Origin: Eriocheir sinensis
Taxonomy: Eukaryota > Arthropoda > Malacostraca > Decapoda > Varunidae
Length of the DNA: 64,000 nucleotides
Reading direction: 5' to 3'
Assembly (NCBI RefSeq): GCF_024679095.1
Contig: NC_066512.1
Span: forward strand, 9,657,113 to 9,721,112
The notes under the pieces: model-generated
Database searches by the model: none
Told to the model about the DNA's origin: nothing
The model's input: only the letters and a program-made list of their open reading frames with translations
Position numbers and translations under genes: made by a program
In this document: piece after piece, positions 35,815 through 46,099 of the stretch
How the letters are laid out: each line of letters begins with the position of its first letter
Position numbering within the stretch: the first letter of the stretch is position 1

Positions 35815-36281
35815 TGTAGGAAGCCACCGCTCAAATGGTCGCATACTCTCCTCCGGTGAGACAAAGAAAATGTGGCGCTGCAAGCACAGACTTGTCAGTG
35901 TATTCATGTGAAATGTTTTCGTCTCCCCTCGTCTTGTATCTCCGGTCCCGTCTATTATGTATTTTCATTGTAGCTGTCCTCGTCACCCTGTATTGTGTCG
36001 CGTCTTCATTGTTAACTTCTCTTGTTACTCGTTTATCTTCTACTGTCTGCGCTCGTCCTCCTATTGTTAACTCTTACATATTGTTCCACATCTACACCAA
36101 CACATAAATGTTACCTACATAGTACAACATTCACACACACGCACATACACATAACCACCTCTTTTATGTGTCATGTATATGTCCATGACCTGTGATTTTT
36201 GTCAATAAAATAACCCTGACGGATATTGACTTTGTCTATCCGTGAACCGATTAGCACTCAGAACACTCGCTATCACCTACA
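35815..36281 (+). repeat. Left LTR of the non-autonomous element
   Basis: 467 bases, TGTAG to CTACA. A polyadenylation signal aataaa lies near 36204-36209, about 75 bases from the end. It matches the right LTR at 38311-38778. Confidence 0.93.
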
Positions 36282-36283
36282 AT

Positions 36284-36299
36284 TGGTGACCCCGCAGTG
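36284..36299 (+). promoter_or_regulatory. Primer-binding site (tRNA-primed)
   Basis: It reads tggtgaccccgcagtg two bases after the LTR. The leading TGG pairs with a tRNA CCA end. The gypsy element at 45.8-53.1 kb has tggtgaccccgaagtg in the same position. The tRNA species was not identified. Confidence 0.82.
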
Positions 36300-36499
36300 T
36301 TGCTATGGTTCAAGGTGATTTATAACCGGTGCCGTTTTTAGGGCACTCGCTCCCAGAGTGAAGGACCTGGGCAGGGTAACTTGTCCATTCGTCCGCCCTC
36401 TCCTGGGGCAATAAACCTCAAATCCGTTAGGGGTTCGTGAGGCTGAGTCCCAGGTCAGGCGAAGCATTACGCCGTGGGGGTAGTTGCCACCTTCAGGGT

Positions 36500-36845
36500 T
36501 CTCCCCCGCTTTCCCCCAGGCACCCTCTGTGCCCTCCTCCAGGCGCCTTCTGCGCCTCCTCCAGGCACCCTCTGTGCCCCCTTCAGGCACCCCCTGTGCC
36601 CTGTCCCCAGGCGCCTTCTGCGCCTCCTCCAGGCACCTTCAGCGCCTCCTCCAGGCACCCTCTGTTCCCCCTCCAGGCACCCTCTGTGCCCCGTCCCCAG
36701 GCGCCTTCTGCGCCTCCTCCAGGTACCTTCAGCGCCTCCTCCAGGCACCTTCAACGCCTCCTCCAGGCACCTTCAGCGCCTCCTCCAGGCACCTTCAGGG
36801 CCTCCTCCAGGCACCCTTTGTGCACCCTTTTCAGGCACCTTCTGT
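36500..36845 (+). repeat. Internal minisatellite, units built on 'cctcctccaggcacc'
   Basis: Degenerate tandem units, about 27-30 bases, with alternating 'aggcgccttctgcgcctcctcc' and 'aggcaccctctgtgcc' types (in part). All three plus frames stay open over more than 400 bases, which follows from the repeat composition. Confidence 0.88.
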
Positions 36846-37269
36846 GCCCCCTGGTGTTCCTCCCAGCGCTCACCCACCCCCATCCCTACTCCTCCCTACC
36901 CTTCCGCTGGTACGGCGACTGAGACACGCACACCGTGTGACACTACTCAGACTCAGTGAACACTCACAGTGCGGCACATTACTGAGACACAGTGCCACAC
37001 AGACTCAGTGTATACGCCACCACACGTCGCACAGACTCAGAGAGACGCAAACACAGTGTGACACCCCGCTGGGATTACTGGCTGCCTCCTGGATTTATCA
37101 CCGCCCTTTTGGATTACCTTACTCCTGTGGATCCTTACGTACAGTGCTGTGTCTCCAACAGTTCAGTGCAGCAAGTCCCCAGCAACAGTTAGTGTTAGTG
37201 TTACCTACTAAGCGTACAGTGTTGTGTTACAGTGCCTTCTAGGACACTGTTTCGCTCCCCGAGCCACTG

Positions 37270-37630
37270 AGACCCCTGACACGCGCCAGGGCCTATTGTA
37301 CGCAGTCTGCTCGACTCACTCACGGACTGCCGTGGCCTCTAGCACGCGCTAGCGCCTATAGTACACGTAGTTCGTTCTACTCTCACGGACTGCCGCGGCC
37401 CCTGGCACATGCTAGCGCCCCTCACTCCTCAACCAGCTGTGGTCCCTGGCACGCTGGCATCTAGCGCCTTCCCACGCAGTCGTTCGACGCCCTCAGGGAC
37501 TGCCGAAGCCCCGGGCAGCTGGCGCCTTTAACACAGGCAGTTCGTTCTACTCTCATGGACTGCCGAGGCCCCTGGCACGCTAGCAGCTAGCGCTTTCACA
37601 CGCAGTTCCCTCGACGCTCTCGGACTGCCA
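37270..37630 (+). repeat. Internal degenerate repeats of roughly 100 bases
   Basis: Three to four diverged units contain 'ggactgccg', 'cccctggcacg' and 'agttcgttctactctca'. It is the second repeat block of the LTR element. Confidence 0.72.
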
Positions 37631-38355
37631 TGGCGCTTTTACGCCAGTGCCTTTTGCCCATCTCCACACCGTTCGACTTCACCATACCTGACGACGACAA
37701 CTTCCTCTACAACAGCGTTGTCCTTCAGAGCACCACTCTTCTGCTCAGGACCCGTCAATGTGGTTCGCGATTTTGGAGTGCGGATTCAAGCCTTCCAGGA
37801 TCTATTAAACAGCCAACCACTCAACTCACTTCAGCTCGACTCACCGTAGCTGTCCCCACCGCGCTACTCACCTCATCTCGACTCACTGTAGTTGTTCTCA
37901 CCGCGCAACTCACCTCAGCTCGACTCACCGTAGCTGTTCTCACCGCGCAACTCACCTCAGCTCGACTCACCGTAGCTGTTCTCACCGCGCAACTCACCTC
38001 AGCTCGACTCACCGTAGTTGTTCTCACCGCGCAACTCACCTCAGCTCGACTCACCGTAGCTGTTCTCACCGCGCAACTCACCTCAGCTCGACTCACCGTA
38101 GCTGTTCTCACCGCGCAACTCACCGCACACCTCAGCTCAACTCAGCTCAACTCACCACGCACATCAACTCAACTCAGCGCAACTCACCAAGCACCTCAAC
38201 TCAACTCACCGCGCAACACTACTCACCGCAACGCAACACCGTCTGTGCCACAGCGCCCCCGCACCAGGGAAGATTTCGTTCCTCCTTTCTCGTCACTGGG
38301 GGGGAATATCTGTAGCAAGCCACCGCTCAAACGGTCGCTTACTCTCCTCCGGTGA
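37630..38355 (+). CDS. Repeat-bearing open frame in the non-autonomous LTR element, unknown
   Basis: A 241-codon frame opens with ATG at 37630 (MALLRQCLLPISTPFDFTIP) and ends just inside the right LTR. Its middle is seven copies of a 14-residue unit (TSARLTVAVLTAQL type) encoded by a 42-base tandem repeat. No domain is recognised. A unit length divisible by three keeps the frame open, so the frame may be incidental. It ends in the LTR, which argues against a conserved gene. Listed as hypothetical. Confidence 0.3.
   Translation: MALLRQCLLPISTPFDFTIPDDDNFLYNSVVLQSTTLLLRTRQCGSRFWSADSSLPGSIKQPTTQLTSARLTVAVPTALLTSSRLTVVVLTAQLTSARLTVAVLTAQLTSARLTVAVLTAQLTSARLTVVVLTAQLTSARLTVAVLTAQLTSARLTVAVLTAQLTAHLSSTQLNSPRTSTQLSATHQAPQLNSPRNTTHRNATPSVPQRPRTREDFVPPFSSLGGNICSKPPLKRSLTLLR
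37838..38131 (+). repeat. 42-base tandem repeat, seven copies
   Basis: Units of cgactcaccgtagctgttct followed by caccgcgcaactcacctcagct (split here). The first two copies are more diverged and the last five nearly identical. Confidence 0.93.
38296..38310 (+). promoter_or_regulatory. Candidate polypurine tract
   Basis: It reads actgggggggaatatc just before the right LTR TGTAG, the expected position for plus-strand priming. Confidence 0.65.
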
Positions 38356-38778
38356 GACAAAGCAAATGTGGCGCTGCAAGCACAGACTTGTTAGTGTATT
38401 CATGTGAAATGTTTTCGTCTCCCCTCGTCTTGTATCTCCTGTGCCGTCTATATGTATTTTCATTGTAGCTGTCCTCGTCACCCTGTGTTGTGTCGCGTCT
38501 TCATTGTTAATTTATCTTGTTACTCGTTTATCTTCTACTGTCTGTCCACATCCTCCTATTGTTAACTCTTACATATTGTTCCACATATACACCAACACAT
38601 AAATGTTACCTACATAGTACAACATTCACACACACGCACATACACATAACCACCTCTTTTATGTGTCATGTATATGTCCATGACCTGTGTGATTTTTGTC
38701 AATAAAATAACCCTGACGGATATTGACTTTGTCTATCCATGAACCGATTAGCACTCAGAACACTCGCAATCACCTACA
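38311..38778 (+). repeat. Right LTR of the non-autonomous element
   Basis: 468 bases, TGTAG to CTACA, about 96 percent identical to the left LTR. Confidence 0.93.
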
Positions 38779-38849
38779 TCCCTCCCTCTCCTCCTCGGTG
38801 GCACAGCTGCATAAATATCGGCTCAAACTACTCATCCTTTCCATGACTG

Positions 38850-39052
38850 TGGAGGTGCGTGCCGGCGCCGCATCCAAGAGGACGCGGATTCAAGTACTGC
38901 CCGCCGACACAATTGGAATTTTTCAGTCATCGCAGAGTGGCCAAGACTATCCACATGCTGTCCTGAAGACCACCTATTAACCCGGACTCGAGATTCTCTC
39001 TCTAAAGAGAGGCTCAAAGGTGAGCTCCTGGGGGCAGCATAAGCCAAGCGAG
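38850..39052 (+). mobile_element. tRNA-derived SINE (family S1, copy 2), left part
   Basis: The degenerate head has a B-box-like ggattcaagta. The body 'gagtggccaagactatccac' and 'atgctgtcctgaaga' match copies at 8.1 and 59.8 kb. It is interrupted at 39052 by jockey-like copy A7. The remainder appears to resume at 40482 ('gagacacttcagtacaaacat', compare the body 'ggcgccactacaaacat'). Confidence 0.78.
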
Positions 39053-40481
39053 TTTTTTTTTTTTTTTTTTTACAACAAAGGAGGCAGCTCAAGGGCACAC
39101 AAAAAAAGGAAACAATAATAAAAAAAAGCCCGCTACTCGCTGCTCCTAAAAAGAATCAAAAGAGGTGGCCGAAAGAGAGGTCAATTTCGGGAGGAGAGGT
39201 GTCCTGATACCCTTCTCTTGAAAGAGTTCAAGTCGTAGGCAGGAGGAAATACAGATGAAGGAAGATTGTTCCAGAGTTTACCAGCGTGAGGGATGAAAGA
39301 GTGAAGATGCTGGTTAACTCTTGCATAAGAGGTTTGGACAGTATAGGGATGAGCATGAGTAGAAAGTCGTGTGCAGCGGGGCCGCGGGAGGGGGGGAGGC
39401 ATGCAGTTAGCAAGTTCAGAAGAGCAGTCAGCGTGGAAATATCGATAGAAGATAGAAAGAGAGGCAACATCGCGACGGAATTTAAGAGATAGAAGACTAT
39501 CAGTAGGAGGAGGAGAGCTGATGAGAGGAAGAGCCTTAGACTCCACTCTGTCCAGAAGACCTGTGTGAGTGGAGCCCCCCCACACGTGAGATGCATACTC
39601 CATATGAGGGCGGACAAGGCCCCTGTATATGGATAGCAACTGCGCGGGGGAGAAGAACTGGCGGAGATGATACAGAACCCCCAACCTCGAGGAAGCTGAT
39701 TTAGCGAGAGAGATGTGAAGTTTCCAGTTGAGATTTTGAGTTAAGGATAGACCGAGGATGTTTAGTGTTGAAGATGGTGATAGCTGAGTGTTGTCGAAGA
39801 AGAGGGGATAGGTGTTTGAAAGATTATGTCGAGTTGATAGGTGGAGAAAATGAGTTTTTGAGGCATTGAAGGACACAAGGTTCCTTCTGCCCCAATCGGA
39901 AATGATAGCAAGGTCTGAGGTTAAGCGTTCTGCAGCCTCCAGTCTGGAGTCGTGTACTTCCTGTTGAGAAGGTCTTCTATTGAAAGAAGTTGAATAATGC
40001 AGAGCGGAGTTGTCGGCGTATGAGTGGACAGGACAGTTTGTTATGGAAAGAAGATCATTGATGAATAACAGGAAGAGAGCGGGTGATAGGACAGAGCCCT
40101 GTGGAACACCACTGTTGATAGGTTTAGGGGAAGAACAGTGACCGTCTACCACCGCAGAGATAGAACGGCCGGAAAGGAAACTGGAGATAAAGGAACAGAG
40201 AGAGGGATAGAATCCGAAAGAGGGTAGTTTAGAATGCAAAGAATTGTGCCAGACTCTATCGAAGGCTTTCGATACGTCTAGCGCAACAGAGAAAGTTTCA
40301 CCGAAACGGCTAAGAGAGGATGACCAAGAGTCAGTTAAGAGAGCAAGAAGATCGCCAGTAGAAAGACCCTTGCGGAACTTATACTGGCGATCAGATAGAA
40401 GGTTATAAGTGGAAAGGTGCTTTTGAATCTCCCGGTTAAGGATTGATTCAAAAGCTTTAGATAGACAGACGAACTAGTATT
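39053..40481 (-). mobile_element. Jockey-like LINE with 8-bp target duplication (family A, copy A7)
   Basis: The minus-strand copy is truncated inside the RT, with poly(A) at its 3' end (poly(T) 39053-39072) and the family 3' UTR. The duplication CAAGCGAG is seen at 39045-39052 and 40482-40489. Between the end of family A homology (40468) and the duplication are 13 extra bases (acgaactagtatt), a filler at the 5' junction. The insertion splits a SINE. Confidence 0.9.
39181..40239 (-). pseudogene. RT palm and C-terminal domain of copy A7, open frame
   Basis: A 352-codon frame open to the natural stop. It starts at the palm (SKLPSFGFYPSLCSF) and includes NSGVPQGSVLSP, a YADN catalytic box (relatives have YADD), SDWGRRNLVSFN, SIYRGLVRPHMEYASHVWGG and the C-terminal CMPPPLPRPRC and HLSSRN. 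Upstream, fingers motifs are present but in broken frame up to the 5' truncation. The altered second Asp of the catalytic box would prevent polymerisation. Confidence 0.87.
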
Positions 40482-40489
40482 CAAGCGAG

Positions 40490-40914
40490 ACACTTCAGTA
40501 CAAACATCGACAGTTTTCTTTTTTATGAATAATCATCACCTGATGATAAAAATGTCCCGCAAAAACTACATTTGCCTTTGTTACATAAAACGTGAATTAA
40601 ACTGCCCCGCACGTCCTTAGAGCAGGTTATTCATTTTATTCCGCAGACGCGAAGCTGATTATTGAACTTGATTAAATCTGTCCCGCAGGTCACGGACATG
40701 CCTGATGAATGTAGTTATACCACTAGAGCGGGTAGCCTCGTTATGTGCCAACAGACTTTCTGTTGCCTGTTTTATGTTCCCCCCGCTCCTCCTCCTCCTC
40801 CTCCTCTTCCGTAATAATGAGAGGTGTGGGGAACTTAGTCCTTGATTAGGTGACAAAATTCTTCTCTGATACATTTTTTTTTCTTAGCTTCCTCACTTCT
40901 GACAGATTGTGCGT
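40490..40914. other. SINE remnant then unrecognised sequence
   Basis: The first 40 bases may be the rest of the SINE split by A7. Beyond that nothing is recognised except a short (CTC)n near 40785-40806. Confidence 0.5.
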
Positions 40915-41076
<162 letters not shown>

Positions 41077-41605
41077 CATAGAAAATTCAGACAAAACAAA
41101 CTACATGTACCAGACTATAGGTGATCTGTCCTTAAACCTAAGTGATTCTACATTAAGCAGATAGCTCCTAAACTTTGCATTTCTACTTTAGTTAATATTA
41201 AATTGAAGGAAGTGTCGGTCGAGCTTGTTTTAATGGGTTGAAGAAAAAATTGGTGCTGTCTGAATTTACTTGTCTACATTTAAGTTTTATGCCATTATCC
41301 CCGTTCGTAAAGTGTCATCTATCATAAACAATTTTGATTTGTCCACATTCGTAAATCCATTAAGTATTTTAAAACATTCGATCAGTTTTCCTCGGAGGCA
41401 AAGTTTCTCAAGAAAGAACATAATAAGGGTGGAAAGCCTCTCGTCGTATGATTTGTTGCGCAAAGAAGGGACCATTTTTGTTGCCCGACGCTGAACACCT
41501 TAATTTACCAATGTCCTTTGCATGGTGAGGAGACCAAAACCTTACTGAATATTCCAAGTGGGGTCTGACTAAACTATTGCAGAGCAGAAGTATTACTTCT
41601 TTATT

Positions 41606-42094
41606 TTATAATAAAAAGTTTCTTTTAATGAAGCCCAACATTATGTTCGCTTTATGTGCTGCATCGATGCATTGCTGTGAGAATTTGAGGTTTGACGCGA
41701 TTTTGACACCCAGGTCCTTAACGCATTGAACGCTTTTGAGTTTTACGCTGCGCATTTCGTAATCGAACTTCTTATTTCTTGTTCCAACTTGAAGGACCTG
41801 GCACTTATCTACATTAAAGGGCATCTCCCATCTATCAGACCAAGCTGAAATTTTATGCAAATCCTCTTGGAGGGTTTGTTTGTCTTCGTCAGTGAGAACA
41901 GAGTTACCAATCTTTGTGTCGTCTGCAAATTTACTAATGAGATTATTAATTCCAACATCCACATCGTTGATGTAAATAATGAAGAGCACTGGGCCAAGAA
42001 CCGAGAGTGTTACTTTGGTTCTCGCCCAGTCAATATGTGTGAGATACAAGCCTCCTAATGTCAGGGAGTCGCTGTTATTACATTTAAATATCAT
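41606..42094 (-). pseudogene. Deletion-fused endonuclease-RT frame of CR1 copy B3
   Basis: A 162-codon frame joins an endonuclease remnant (LTLGGLYLTHIDWARTKVTL) directly to the RT palm (SVLGPVLFIIYINDVDVGINN, in part), then the intact FADD box and the DKCQVLQVGTRNKKFDYEMR segment up to KANIMLGFIKRNFLL. The fused frame is open but lacks RT fingers and the first half of the palm, so no activity is expected. Confidence 0.85.
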
Positions 42095-42469
42095 CTTCGA
42101 GTGATTGCCCTGGAGGCCTGTAGGTAACAGATATATTTATATTTAGTTTTTGCAATGTTTACTCGCACGCACAAATGCTCAACGTTGCTGTCTCTTGGTA
42201 TTGTACGATTAACACGATCTTTGTTGGAGAGTCTGTAGCCATCTATGTTGCATTCTGAACTTAAATCAGTATTTGTGGTGTCGATAAATGTTTCTGTTTT
42301 AGCAATTACGTCAAAATTTTCTGTTGAAACAAGACATCTCACTTCATTAAACTTGTTTCTTAGGCTACTCGCATTGATACTTTTTGGACTTTTATATTAT
42401 ATTGAGGTTTAGTAATACAGTTGATGTTACTTGTGGGTTCACGGTTTCGCGTTTCATGTGTTGCATGCC

Positions 42470-43405
42470 GTCTATTTACACGGGCGGGGTGGAGGGACGT
42501 GGCCGATTGCAGTTTTTTGTTCGGGTGTCACGTACTGCGTCGTTAAGGAGCCTTCCGAATCTGGCTGCCCCGACGGGGGACAGGTGTATTCCGTCCCTAT
42601 GGAAGAGCTCACCCTGGCCGTAGAAATTGTCCCAGGCGTTAAAGAACTCGACGTCAAGCTCCCTGCGAAGTGTCTATAAGCGGCTGTTGAGGCTGAAGGC
42701 CTTACGGAAGAAGTCGCTCGCCGCCGACATCTGTGGTAGAATTCCTGAAATCACAATGTTAGGGGATTTAGACTTGTACTGCTGGATAAGCCTACGGTAC
42801 TTGTCCAGCAATTCCTCAGACCAGGTCGTGGTGACGTCGTTCGTACCTGTGTGGAAAACAAAAAGAGAATCATTAGAAGCCTCAGCGGAGAACTCGTTCA
42901 GGGCAGCTGTAATGTCATTAACTCCAGCTCCAGGATAACAATAGGCCTACGACGGGGGACTCTTCCACAGAATTCATCCACCTGATAGCGAATCATAGAG
43001 TCCCCAACCAAGAAAGTGCTCTGCTCCTCGTCCTCCTCTTCCTGTATGTCAAATCTGTTGAAGCATAGAGTAGGGTAAATGGCTTTGGGGGCGGGTCTGG
43101 CTCCTCCTCTCACGGGAGTGAAGCCTGCAGTGTCAGGTGAAGCTCTTACCCTGTGACGAGACATCTTCGGTTGATGTCGGGGCTTGGAGAGCAGGCGCGG
43201 CGGGTGATGGGGCGTCAGTGGCAGCAGGTGCGACTATGTTGTGTTAATTCAGTGATCTTCTCCTGGCCAGCTGTCAGCCTCTCAGCTTGTTCAAGGAGTC
43301 TGGTTTCCATCTGCTGTCTCTTCAGGCAGATCTTGCAGACGTACGAGCGTCCTGTGAAAAAATGGCATGAGAAATTCTCGGAGCCTGATGAACTTTTCTT
43401 TAGCG
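42470..43405 (-). pseudogene. CR1 ORF1 of copy B3: zinc-type N-terminus, coiled coil, SGNH esterase
   Basis: The ATG at about 43405 begins MALKKSSSGSENFSCHFF and then reads YVCKICLKRQQ, so a CH and a CxxC pair are kept while the first CxxC pair (seen in B2) is lost. A coiled-coil-like stretch follows (METRLLEQAERLTAGQEK). After frame breaks come FLVGDSMIRYQVDEFCGRVPR (esterase block I with GDS Ser, quoted in part), SLFVFHTGTNDVTTT (block III GxND) and HRDGIHLSPVGAARFGRL (block V, D-x-x-H). So Ser, Asp and His of an SGNH hydrolase are all visible. Frameshifts near 42940 prevent expression. Confidence 0.82.
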
Positions 43406-43471
43406 CCATCTGGGTAAGCAAAAGAGAGCAAGTGAGATGTTAGTTTATAACGCCGGGTTAGGCAAAGGGGT

Positions 43472-43482
<11 letters not shown>

Positions 43483-43544
<62 letters not shown>
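43483..43544 (+). repeat. (GA)n microsatellite at 5' end of CR1 copy B3
   Basis: 62 bases of GA starting at the CR1 5' terminus; a short gcgcgc run forms the junction. Confidence 0.96.
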
Positions 43545-43546
<2 letters not shown>

Positions 43547-43684
43547 ACTATAGGCAAGAGTGTACAAGTAGATATGGGGGAGTACAGGGGCGGTGGGCGT
43601 GATGGCGGGAGGGCTTAACTAAGGCGGTGAATACATTATTATAAGGAAGACTGATGGACGTTGGTGTAGAATTATATTGCATGG

Positions 43685-43860
43685 TGGTTGATGGATAGAT
43701 GGATCGGTGGATAGGTGGGTGGATAGGGTGGTTAATGGATGGTTGGATAATGATAGGTAGGGGATATATGGAGGGATGGATGATAGGTAGGTAAGTGGAT
43801 GAAGGGATAGATGAATAGATAGAAGGTTGCATGGATGGATGAAGTGATAGGTAGATGAAA
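43685..43860 (+). repeat. Imperfect (GATG/GATA)n tetranucleotide tract
   Basis: Degenerate units of ggat, gatg and gata over about 175 bases. Confidence 0.8.
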
Positions 43861-43954
43861 GTATGAAAAAAACAGAGGAAGAGGGTAGGAGGGCGAGACT
43901 GAGGGAAAATGTGGATGGATTCATAGAGAGGGAGCGAGGGAAGAAGATAGACAG

Positions 43955-44090
43955 TGATTTGAAACATTTGAAACATTTGAAACATTTATTAATAGCCTAT
44001 TAGGTACAGTTACATAATTATGTTGTATGTATTGTTAGAGGCCAGCCTTTATATAAGCATAAGCTTTTCAGGCAAAATTTGATTTGATAG
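43955..44090 (-). mobile_element. Possible LINE 3' terminus with 9-base tail repeats
   Basis: On the minus strand a short UTR-like sequence ends '...ggctattaataaatgtttc' followed by two or three more copies of aaatgtttc. Short terminal tandem units of this kind are typical of CR1/L2-group LINE 3' ends. No coding part adjoins it. Confidence 0.4.
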
Positions 44091-45235
44091 GTAGAAGGAA
44101 AGGGATGAATGAATGGACTCGTGGGACGCATTCATGGGTTGATGAATGTATGGAGGAATAATTGTGATACAACATTAATAATCTTCGGGGGTATGTTCTG
44201 GGAGCAGACAGGTTTATTGCGTTAATTACTTCACTGTGGTAATAATTCATGTTAAAATAATGAGGGTTGAAATTCTGTTTTTGTAGTGGTGGTTTTGGTG
44301 GTGGTGGTATTGGACACAATGTTCACTACAACTACCACTACACTACTATTTAGACTCCACAACAAGGCATCCGGTGATACAGTGGAGTAAACCGCAAAAC
44401 CGTAAAATTTTAGATACGGGTGGGAAAAACAGCGTGCAACTTCCAGGATTAACGTGGTATTCATTTCAAGGCAAAATTGATCATTTGAAAGCCGGTAGAA
44501 TCCAAAGGTCCGTATTTTCATGCCGGAAACGTCGGACTGTTTCTGATCCATCGTGCTACATAGACTCTTATCCGAGTGATTATTCAGCTAATGAACACTC
44601 GGATTTCTGTGTTCAACTCTTCCTAAGCCAGTCACGCGCCACCTGCCCCACATAGGTCCTCTCAGTCACTTTTTAACTACGACTCTACTCAACCTTGGAC
44701 TTTAATAATTCTTTCATCATTTGTATTTTAACCAGGATTACATTGCTAACATGAGTTCTGTTTAGCAATGAAAATAAAGATCGACTCCTACACCATACTC
44801 ACAAGAGGTTAAGCATCCCAGAAACCCTGGAAAACAATGTAGCGAGGAAGAAACGTGACAGTGGTGAATCGTTATCAGGCTGACACCAAGCGGCAAGTTG
44901 GGGCACGTGTTTTATGGCATTCCTGCTGCAGCCCGAGCATTGCTTTCATAAAATAGGTATGGAAAGTGCTAAAACCTACAACAGTTACTAGACTTCCTAT
45001 GCACATTTTTACAGGTCTGAAAAAAAGAGAAGAAGCACTGATTTGGAGATAATAAAACTTTCACGTTGCTATAGTAAAGGTACATTAAAAAAAAAAAAAA
45101 TCAGTCATGAAAATGGTTGAGGGGTGAATCCCTTGACAACCAAAACAAACAAACAATCAAACAAACAAACAAAAAATGCATTTCAAAAAGTTCTAAAACG
45201 GACGATGAAAAAGTTATATTGATGTAATTTTCTTT
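44091..45235. other. No recognisable gene or element
   Basis: About 1.1 kb with a small GGT/CCA region near 44285-44345. No protein motif, terminal repeat or RNA was recognised. Confidence 0.5.
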
Positions 45236-45237
45236 AC

Positions 45238-45535
45238 GTGGTGCGTGGTCAGCGTGCTTGGCTACTACTCCTTTGGCCTGGGTTCGTTTCCCGGCCCGGG
45301 CAATCGGCGTGCACCTCACCTAGCTGTTAATCCTCCCTTTAGGGCTGATCAACAAATCGGTACCTGGGGAAACCTGGGGAAGGTAAACTGTGTCAATCCC
45401 GGATTTTACATTGGCCAGTGTCCCGGCGTAATTGTTTGTTACCTTCCATAGGTTCAAAGGGCCAGCAGATCGGAGATGAGCACCGCAGCCACCCTCAGCC
45501 ACAGCGTATGCACCCATCTTTACCTTACCAATTAT
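45238..45535 (+). mobile_element. tRNA-derived SINE, second family (S2)
   Basis: The head 'gcgtggtcagcgtgcttggc' resembles an A box and 'gggttcgtttccc' a B box about 40 bases on, spacing as in tRNA genes. The body is unrelated to family S1. It includes 'ggtacctggggaaacctggg' and 'aatcccggattttacattgg'. One copy in the window, so family status is by promoter structure only. The head does not fold into a canonical tRNA. Confidence 0.62.
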
Positions 45536-45646
45536 GTATCTTTTCTCAAACTCTTCAGTAAACCAAAACTATGAGTTTGCGTGTAACGCCTCTTTCACAC
45601 CGGTTACCTTTACTTTTCATTACCAGTTATCTCCCTCCCCATATCA

Positions 45647-45649
<3 letters not shown>

Positions 45650-45714
<65 letters not shown>
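45650..45714 (+). repeat. (TC)n microsatellite
   Basis: 65 bases of TC about 50 bases left of the gypsy element. Confidence 0.96.
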
Positions 45715-45717
<3 letters not shown>

Positions 45718-45764
45718 CCTCGCAGCTCCCTTCTTTTAAATACTGTTCCGAGCATCTTCCATAC

Positions 45765-46056
45765 TGTAGCGGGTGCTACTTCAGGCAGTCTACTTTCTTA
45801 GTTCAGGGAAGAATGAAACACTGTGGTGGTCTGACAGCAACTGATTTATTAGCGAGAGACACGGCTATATATAGGGCGCTATAAGATCAAGCACCAGATC
45901 CACAGCCAATCAGCTACCAGCGTGGCTGCCACTCCGCACCTCGTGAGTATTCGCTGTCGGCCGCCTTGGATCTAGCGCTTAGACCGACAGCAATCATCTG
46001 TCAGCGCAACTCCCGTCCCGTGCCTCGTGATTGGAATTGTGGCGAAGGCCGCCACA
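45765..46056 (-). repeat. 3' LTR of the gypsy element
   Basis: 292 bases. On the plus strand it begins TGTAGCGGGTG and ends GCCGCCACA; read on the element strand it starts TGTGGCGGC and ends CTACA. A TATA-like tatatata lies near 45870. Both ends match the split 5' LTR. Confidence 0.9.
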
Positions 46057-46099
46057 GTCTTCAGCGAAAACGTCCCGTTGTGCGTGAGAGGGGACGGTC

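Larger units (their letters stand above)
35815..38778 (+). mobile_element. Non-autonomous LTR retrotransposon without gag-pol
   Basis: Two direct repeats of about 467 bases bound 2.03 kb of internal sequence. Each LTR begins TGTAG and ends CTACA. A primer-binding site (tggtgaccccg) begins two bases after the left LTR, and a G-rich purine tract lies just before the right LTR. No capsid, protease, RT or integrase coding is present. The internal region is instead three blocks of tandem repeats. LTRs differ at about 17 positions plus two 2-base indels by eye, about 96 percent identical. A clear target duplication was not found (left flank ends ttcc, right flank starts tccc). Proteins must come from another element. 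Confidence 0.9.

Noticed and set aside
36437..37242. Pro/Ser-rich protein in the LTR element interior
   Set aside because: Three overlapping frames are all open over the same repeats, so openness comes from composition. No gag motif is present.
35811..38782. Target duplication of the non-autonomous LTR element
   Set aside because: Left ttcc and right tccc do not match base for base. It could be mutated, so no duplication is claimed.
44252..44551. Minus-strand 99-codon frame (MDQKQSDVSGMKIR)
   Set aside because: No domain or homologous pattern was recognised and it ends in a Thr/Val repeat translation. Not listed as a gene.
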